DNA of 64,000 bases from Hyphomicrobiaceae bacterium (GTDB lineage Bacteria; Pseudomonadota; Alphaproteobacteria; Rhizobiales; Hyphomicrobiaceae), in NCBI GenBank assembly GCA_022842785.1, contig JALHOW010000004.1, positions 434,001-498,000 of the forward strand. Reading direction: 5' to 3'. Positions 60,072-64,000 of the stretch are shown one piece after another (the stretch's first letter is position 1; each line of letters opens with the position of its first letter). The notes below the pieces were generated by a model that had not been told where the DNA came from, searched no databases, and saw only the letters and a program-made list of their open reading frames with translations. The translations under genes were made by a program, and so were the position numbers.

Positions 60072-60452
60072 TCAGTAGCTCAGCACCTTGGTGTCTTCGC
60101 CTTCCATGACCTCCTCGATGAGGTAGGCGCCGCCGACAATGCCAGAGCATTCCGGAATCAGGTCATCCTGTTTCATGTCGAAGAGATCGAGGTTCGGCGA
60201 GCAGCAGAAAAATTTCACGCCCGCCTCGTGCGCATCCTTGATGAAGTCGTAGACGCTCTTCGGGCTGCCGGGCTTCACGACGAGCGCCTCGGCGACACCC
60301 TTCTTCATGAGGCGGCCGGCGGTCGCGGTGCAGATGACCTCGACCTCGTAATCCATGGCAGCGGCCACAGAGGCCTGGAAGATCGGCGCACCGAGCTCCT
60401 CGCCGTTGCGCGGATCCGTGTTCGCCATGATGATCACGAGCTTCTTGGCCAT
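60072..60452 (-). CDS. dsrE3C: DsrE-family sulfurtransferase (DsrE3C-like)
   Basis: 126 residues with GGGAGG 6 bases before the ATG. The DsrE fold starts KKLVIIMANTDPRNGEELGA. A vicinal Cys pair stands at Cys83-Cys84 (GVKFFCCSPNLDL), the position described for the sulfur-carrying Cys pair of Hyphomicrobium DsrE3C, and a further Cys is in PECSGIVGGAYLI. It likely accepts sulfane sulfur and passes it, usually via TusA, towards the sHdr-LbpA system. No tusA is seen in the window. It is the first gene of the minus-strand array. Confidence 0.88.
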   Translation of the reverse strand: MAKKLVIIMANTDPRNGEELGAPIFQASVAAAMDYEVEVICTATAGRLMKKGVAEALVVKPGSPKSVYDFIKDAHEAGVKFFCCSPNLDLFDMKQDDLIPECSGIVGGAYLIEEVMEGEDTKVLSY

Positions 60453-60593
60453 GCCGTGCCTCCCGGTGGCTTGGACGCGGGCAGGCGCCCGTGCCGCGCT
60501 GCCAGTTCGTGCCCATCGCCCAGCCGCAACTGCATGGCAGCTTGTCGGCGGGACGGCTTGGGGCGCGCTTCCTTGTTTGAGCAGCCTGGAATC

Positions 60594-60622
60594 CTTATAC
60601 AGTGGCGCCCGCAAAGCGGCAA
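60594..60622 (-). promoter_or_regulatory. Sigma-70-like promoter of the sHdr operon
   Basis: Reading the minus strand, -35 TTGCCG (60622-60617), exactly 17 bases, then -10 TATAAG (60599-60594). Both hexamers are close to consensus, and the region is otherwise GC-rich. The transcript would start near 60587, leaving a leader of about 135 bases before dsrE3C. Sequence-based inference only. Confidence 0.65.
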
Positions 60623-60628
60623 CCGAAC

Positions 60629-60644
60629 ATTCGCATGTGTGAAT
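60629..60644. promoter_or_regulatory. ATTC-N8-GAAT dyad, candidate ArsR-type (sHdrR/SqrR-like) operator
   Basis: ATTCGCATGTGTGAAT: perfect outer arms ATTC/GAAT, with the inner positions also near-symmetric. The dyad lies 6 bases upstream of the -35 of the sHdr promoter and about 70 bases before the divergent EamA gene. From memory, the persulfide-sensing repressor SqrR of Rhodobacter binds ATTC-N8-GAAT, and shdr clusters are controlled by a related ArsR protein (sHdrR). No arsR gene is in the window. Confidence 0.55.
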
Positions 60645-60711
60645 ATTTACCGGCGCGACGCCGCGGCCGCCGGATGGGTAGCGCACGCTGCCGAGGGGAA
60701 GGAATACCGGA

Positions 60712-61638
60712 ATGTCGGCTGAGACCGCGGCGTCGCCGGATGAGCGCGGACGCATCGTCTGGGCCGTCGTTTGGATGCTCGGGGCCATCGTCTCGTTCAC
60801 CGCGATGGCCGTTGCCGGGCGGGCTGCCGCGCAGGGCGTCGATGCCCTGCAGATCGCGGTCTGGCGCACGTTTGTTGGCGTCTCGATCCTGATCGTGATC
60901 GTCATGGCGCGAGGTATTCCCTTCGGCAGCCTTGTCTCGAAACGCCCCGATCTCCAGATCGTTCGCAATCTCATTCACTTCACCGCGCAGTTCTGCTGGC
61001 TCTATGCCCTGACGCGCATGACGCTCGCCGAGCTGACGACGTTGGAGTTCACAGCTCCGCTATGGGTGGCGCTGCTCGCGCCTTTCCTGCTGGGTGAGCG
61101 CCTGACTACGCTGCGGCTAGCGGCGGTTGTGCTCGGCTTCGTTGGCGTGCTCATTGTCGTGCGCCCAGGCGTCATTTCGCTGAGTGAAGGCGCACCCTTC
61201 GCGCTCGCGGCGGCGCTTGGATACGCGTTCTCCATGATCATGACGAAACGGCTCCTGCGAGGAGACAACGCGTTCACGATCCTCTTCTGGATGCAGGGCC
61301 TGCAGGTTCTGATCGGTCTCGCGATCGTGTTGGCGGGCCCTCTGTTCGGCTACGACAAGGGGCTCGTCATTCCGGATGCCGTCACGTTCGCCTGGATCGT
61401 GGTCGTTGGCGTACTGGGGCTTACCGCGCACTACGCGCTCGCCACCGCATTCACCTATGGCGATACGATCATCGTCGCGCCGCTGGACTTCCTGCGCCTG
61501 CCGCTGATTGCCGTCGTCGGCGTCATGCTCTATGCGGAGCCTCTCGACTTCTGGGTGCTCGGCGGGGGGCTTATCGTCGTGCTCGCCAATCTCCTGAACA
61601 TCCGCGGCGAGCGCCGGCGTCATGCAAACCCAGCCTGA
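60712..61638 (+). CDS. EamA/DMT-superfamily transporter, first of a tandem pair
   Basis: 308 residues with ten membrane helices in two EamA repeats (LGAIVSFTAMAVAGRAAAQG; LAAALGYAFSMIMTKRLLRG). TALTRMTLAELTTLEFTAPL-like wording (ALTRMTLAELTTLEFTAPLW) is shared almost exactly with the next gene, showing a duplication. GGGGAAGGAA precedes the ATG. The substrate is unknown. It diverges from the sHdr operon with a 259-base shared upstream region, so the dyad there could control both. Confidence 0.87.
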   Translation: MSAETAASPDERGRIVWAVVWMLGAIVSFTAMAVAGRAAAQGVDALQIAVWRTFVGVSILIVIVMARGIPFGSLVSKRPDLQIVRNLIHFTAQFCWLYALTRMTLAELTTLEFTAPLWVALLAPFLLGERLTTLRLAAVVLGFVGVLIVVRPGVISLSEGAPFALAAALGYAFSMIMTKRLLRGDNAFTILFWMQGLQVLIGLAIVLAGPLFGYDKGLVIPDAVTFAWIVVVGVLGLTAHYALATAFTYGDTIIVAPLDFLRLPLIAVVGVMLYAEPLDFWVLGGGLIVVLANLLNIRGERRRHANPA

Positions 61639-61656
61639 CGAGCATCAGCGCAGACA

Positions 61657-62553
61657 ATGAACAGCGAAGTCACAGCTCCGAAGAGCGCCGTGCAGGTTGC
61701 CATCCAGGCCGCATTCTGGATGGCCGGCACGCTCGCCATGATCTCGCTGCTCGCCGTCGCGGGCCGCGAGGCCATGCGCACGCTGCCAACCATGGACATG
61801 ATCTTCTACCGCAGCTGGATGTCGCTGCCGGTGGTCGTGCTCCTTGCGCTCGTGGCAGGCCATAAACTCACGTTCTTCCGCACTCAACGACTCGGGATGC
61901 ACGCCTGGCGCAATGCCGCGCATCTCGCCGGACAGTTCACCTGGTTCTGGGCGATCACGCAGATCCCGCTGGCGGAGGTCTTCGCGCTCGAGTTCACGAC
62001 ACCGCTATGGGTGGCGCTGCTGGCACCCATCATCCTGCGCGAGCACATGACGCTGCCGCGCCTCGCCGCGGTCATGCTCGGGTTCATCGGCGCGCTCATC
62101 GTCATCCGGCCCGTCGGTATGTCGATCAGCATGGGCACCGCGTCTGCCATGGCGTGCGCGGTGGCCTATGCCTTCTCGTACATCGCCATCAAGCAGCTCA
62201 CGCGCACGGAAAGCGCGCTGACGATCCTTTTCTGGCTGTCGCTCTTCCAGGGCATCTATACGACGGTGCTGACCTTCGGCACGCTCTCATGGCCGACACC
62301 TACGGCCTGGACCTGGCTGGTGGTCGTGTCACTCGCTGGCCTCGCCGCCCACTACTGCATTGCGCGCGCCTTCGCCCTCGCCGACGCGACCATCGTCACG
62401 CCCATGGACTACCTGCGCGTGCCGCTGATCGCCTTCGTCGGCTGGCTCGTCTATGCCGAAGCACTCGATCCCTACGTGCTCATAGGTGGGGCTGTGATTG
62501 CCGCCGCCAACATCATCAATCTGCTGGCAGAACGGCGATCCACGGGCACCTGA
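61657..62553 (+). CDS. EamA/DMT-superfamily transporter, second of a tandem pair
   Basis: 298 residues with ten membrane helices, clearly paralogous to the preceding gene (ITQIPLAEVFALEFTTPLWV, LARAF-like ARAFALADATIVTPMDYLR, and the closing helix GGAVIAAANIINLLAER). It starts 18 bases after the first copy and is probably co-transcribed. Members of this subgroup resemble RhaT/YdcZ-like metabolite exporters. The two copies have diverged enough that they may form a heteromer or have different substrates. Confidence 0.87.
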   Translation: MNSEVTAPKSAVQVAIQAAFWMAGTLAMISLLAVAGREAMRTLPTMDMIFYRSWMSLPVVVLLALVAGHKLTFFRTQRLGMHAWRNAAHLAGQFTWFWAITQIPLAEVFALEFTTPLWVALLAPIILREHMTLPRLAAVMLGFIGALIVIRPVGMSISMGTASAMACAVAYAFSYIAIKQLTRTESALTILFWLSLFQGIYTTVLTFGTLSWPTPTAWTWLVVVSLAGLAAHYCIARAFALADATIVTPMDYLRVPLIAFVGWLVYAEALDPYVLIGGAVIAAANIINLLAERRSTGT

Positions 62554-62628
62554 TCCGCCGCGATCCGGCATTTCACCCACCGGGGGAAATGCTATAACCA
62601 GCCAATCATCCGTTCCCGGAGCCCGCGC

Positions 62629-63804
62629 ATGTTCGTGACCTTCTTCCATGAGCTCAAGGCCGCCAAGGTGCCCGTCACCTTGAAGGAATACCTGACGCTG
62701 ATGGAAGCCCTGCAGGCCGACCTCGCCGACCAGCGCGTCGAGAATTTCTATTATCTCTCGCGCGCGACTCTCGTGAAGGATGAGCGCCACCTCGACAAGT
62801 TCGATCAGGTCTTCGGCCATGTGTTCAAGGGCCTCGAGCTGATGAGCGACGCTGCCGAAGCCAACATTCCCGAGGAATGGCTGCGCGCGCTCTCGAGCCT
62901 CTATCTCTCCGAAGAGGAGAAAAAGAAGATCGAGGCGCTCGGCGGCTGGGACAAGATCATGGAGGAGCTGAAGAAGCGCCTCGCCGAGCAGAAAGGCCGC
63001 CACCAGGGCGGCAGCAAGTGGATCGGCACCGGCGGCACCTCGCCCTATGGCGCGGAGGGTTACAACCCCGCGGGCGTCCGCATCGGCCAGAAGGAAAACC
63101 GCAACTTCCGCGCGCTCAAGGTTTGGGACAAGCGCGAGTTCAAGGATCTCGACGACAAAGTCGAGCTCGGCACGCGCAACATCAAGGTCGCGCTACGGCG
63201 CCTGCGCAAGTTCGCGCGCGAGGGCGCGGCTGACGAACTCGATCTCGACGGCACCATCAAGGGTACGGCGCGCAAGGGCTATCTCGACATCCAGATGCGG
63301 CCCGAGCGGCGCAATGCCGTGAAGGTTTTGATGTTCTTCGATATCGGCGGCTCGATGGACTACCACGTCAAGCTCGCTGAGGAGCTGTTCTCGGCGGCGC
63401 GGGTCGAGATGAAGCACATGGAGCATTTCTACTTCCACAACTGCCTCTACGAGTTCCTGTGGAAGGACAACAAGCGCCGCTGGACGGAACGAACACCGAC
63501 CTGGGACGTCCTGCACAAATACCCAGCCGACTACAAGGTCGTCTTCGTCGGCGATGCCTCCATGAGCCCCTACGAGATCACGGTTCCCGGCGGCTCCGTC
63601 GAGCACATGAATGAGGAACCCGGCGCGGCGTGGATCAAGCGCGTGACCGGCATCTACGAGCACTCCGTATGGCTGAACCCTGTGCCCGAGCAGCACTGGA
63701 GCTGGACGCCCTCGATCAAGCTCGTGGGTGATCTCATGGAAGGGCGCATGTTCCCACTGACGCTCGAAGGCCTCGACAAGGCCATGAAGGAGCTTATGCG
63801 ATAA
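62629..63804 (+). CDS. CoxE-like VWA-domain protein (COG3825)
   Basis: 391 residues, soluble. The N-terminal helical region (FVTFFHELKAAKVPVTLKEY, LTLMEALQADLADQRVENFY) is typical of the family that accompanies MoxR-type AAA ATPases. The VWA domain from about residue 225 has RNAVKVLMFFDIGGSMDYHV, a MIDAS DxGxS variant, and the later YKVVFVGDASMSPYE. Such pairs act as chaperones for metalloenzymes. No moxR gene is adjacent in the window. The start ATG has CGGAG upstream. Confidence 0.85.
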   Translation: MFVTFFHELKAAKVPVTLKEYLTLMEALQADLADQRVENFYYLSRATLVKDERHLDKFDQVFGHVFKGLELMSDAAEANIPEEWLRALSSLYLSEEEKKKIEALGGWDKIMEELKKRLAEQKGRHQGGSKWIGTGGTSPYGAEGYNPAGVRIGQKENRNFRALKVWDKREFKDLDDKVELGTRNIKVALRRLRKFAREGAADELDLDGTIKGTARKGYLDIQMRPERRNAVKVLMFFDIGGSMDYHVKLAEELFSAARVEMKHMEHFYFHNCLYEFLWKDNKRRWTERTPTWDVLHKYPADYKVVFVGDASMSPYEITVPGGSVEHMNEEPGAAWIKRVTGIYEHSVWLNPVPEQHWSWTPSIKLVGDLMEGRMFPLTLEGLDKAMKELMR

Positions 63805-63859
63805 GCCCTCTTGCAGAATTGAAGCCTCGACTACACATCACCTCCCATTGCCTAGATCG

Positions 63860-63889
63860 CCTGCACTACACCCGCCTGAACTACACCAG
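63860..63889 (+). repeat. Tandem 15-base direct repeat upstream of a TerC-type gene
   Basis: CCTGCACTACACCCG (63860-63874) and CCTGAACTACACCAG (63875-63889) differ at 2 of 15 bases. A third partial copy, ACTACAC, is at 63830-63836. It lies 27 bases before the next gene's start. It could be regulatory or chance. Confidence 0.5.
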
Positions 63890-63915
63890 ATGGACCTGAA
63901 GGGGCCCGCCGTCCG

Positions 63916-64000
63916 ATGGACTACCTGCTGACACTCGCCGCAGATCCAGCGGCGTGGGCCGCGCTCGTGACCCTCATCGTGATGGAGGTCGTCCTTGGCA
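63916..64000 (+). CDS. Start of a TerC-family membrane protein (truncated by window end)
   Basis: 28 residues are visible, starting MDYLLTLAADPAAWAALVTL and running into the first membrane helix (IVMEVVLG). This opening is very like that of the TerC/Alx family (the next residues in relatives are IDN with metal-binding Asp). The family is linked with Mn2+ export and tellurite resistance. The window ends inside the gene. I looked for a yybP-ykoY Mn2+ riboswitch upstream and did not recognise one. Confidence 0.6.
   Translation, partial: MDYLLTLAADPAAWAALVTLIVMEVVLG

Noticed and set aside
63805..63915. yybP-ykoY manganese riboswitch before the TerC-type gene
   Set aside because: The 111-base gap lacks the conserved loops I would expect. 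Only direct repeats were seen.
1..64000. Mobile elements, CRISPR arrays, tRNA or rRNA genes
   Set aside because: No transposase or integrase, no regularly spaced repeats and no tRNA-like cloverleaf or rRNA sequence was recognised while reading both strands. A dedicated scan was not possible.

Overview
The window is GC-rich, densely packed DNA from an alphaproteobacterium, most likely of the order Hyphomicrobiales. Several markers support this: a DUF1013/TrcR-type regulator, a 41-residue Cys-free ribosomal protein L36, a 1608-residue NAD-dependent glutamate dehydrogenase, the N-formylglutamate amidohydrolase-DUF1244 pair, and the hemD-mitofilin-like-hemY order. A soluble NAD-dependent formate dehydrogenase and a sulfur-oxidising sHdr-LbpA locus suggest a methylotroph or organosulfur user related to Hyphomicrobium; the exact genus is inference. 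No rRNA, tRNA, CRISPR array, insertion sequence or phage genes were seen.

Layout. 1-7.8 kb: end of hemD, mitofilin-like protein, HemY, a soluble histidine kinase with a small secreted protein, a lytic transglycosylase and a drug/metabolite exporter. 7.9-20.2 kb: a methyltransferase divergent from the large glutamate dehydrogenase, an MFS protein, homoserine dehydrogenase, a secreted hydrolase, TrcR, a DsbA-fold isomerase and small secreted proteins. 20.4-24.4 kb: ComEC, L36, a YmdB-like phosphodiesterase and 5-formyltetrahydrofolate cyclo-ligase. 24.4-31.5 kb: the fdsGBA-fdhD-fdsD formate dehydrogenase operon behind a LysR gene. The cyclo-ligase and the phosphodiesterase follow fdsD almost without a gap, so the formate operon may run into folate C1 metabolism.

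31.6-39.2 kb: one minus-strand set of a DUF1445 (D-glutamate cyclase family) protein, a TRAP transporter (DctP, DctQ, DctM) and a fused 5-oxoprolinase/hydantoinase. I read this as a pyroglutamate (5-oxoproline) and possibly D-glutamate uptake and hydrolysis module. 39.5-46.9 kb: a secreted amidohydrolase, an AhpD-like protein, a GYF-domain membrane protein, ccmC-ccmD-ccmG for cytochrome c maturation, an IalB-like protein, a TrmH-family methylase and a quinone oxidoreductase. 47.1-50.7 kb: a TauE/SafE-type exporter, an MFS transporter, a Nudix hydrolase, DUF1244 and N-formylglutamate amidohydrolase.

50.8-60.5 kb is the most interesting region. It is a 9.7-kb minus-strand operon-like array: dsrE3C-like, hdrC1, VOC protein, hdrB1, LysE exporter, hdrA, OsmC-like, conserved hyp, hdrC2, DUF3303, hdrB2, SAM methyltransferase, unknown protein, lbpA. 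The core is the cytoplasmic sulfur-oxidising heterodisulfide-reductase-like (sHdr) complex with its lipoate-binding protein. The six inserted genes are joined to the core by very short gaps or 4-base overlaps and form an unusually extended version of the system. A well-formed promoter and an ATTC-N8-GAAT dyad, resembling reported sites of persulfide-sensing ArsR repressors, lie upstream of the first gene. 60.7-64.0 kb: two tandem EamA transporters, a CoxE-like VWA protein and the start of a TerC-family gene.
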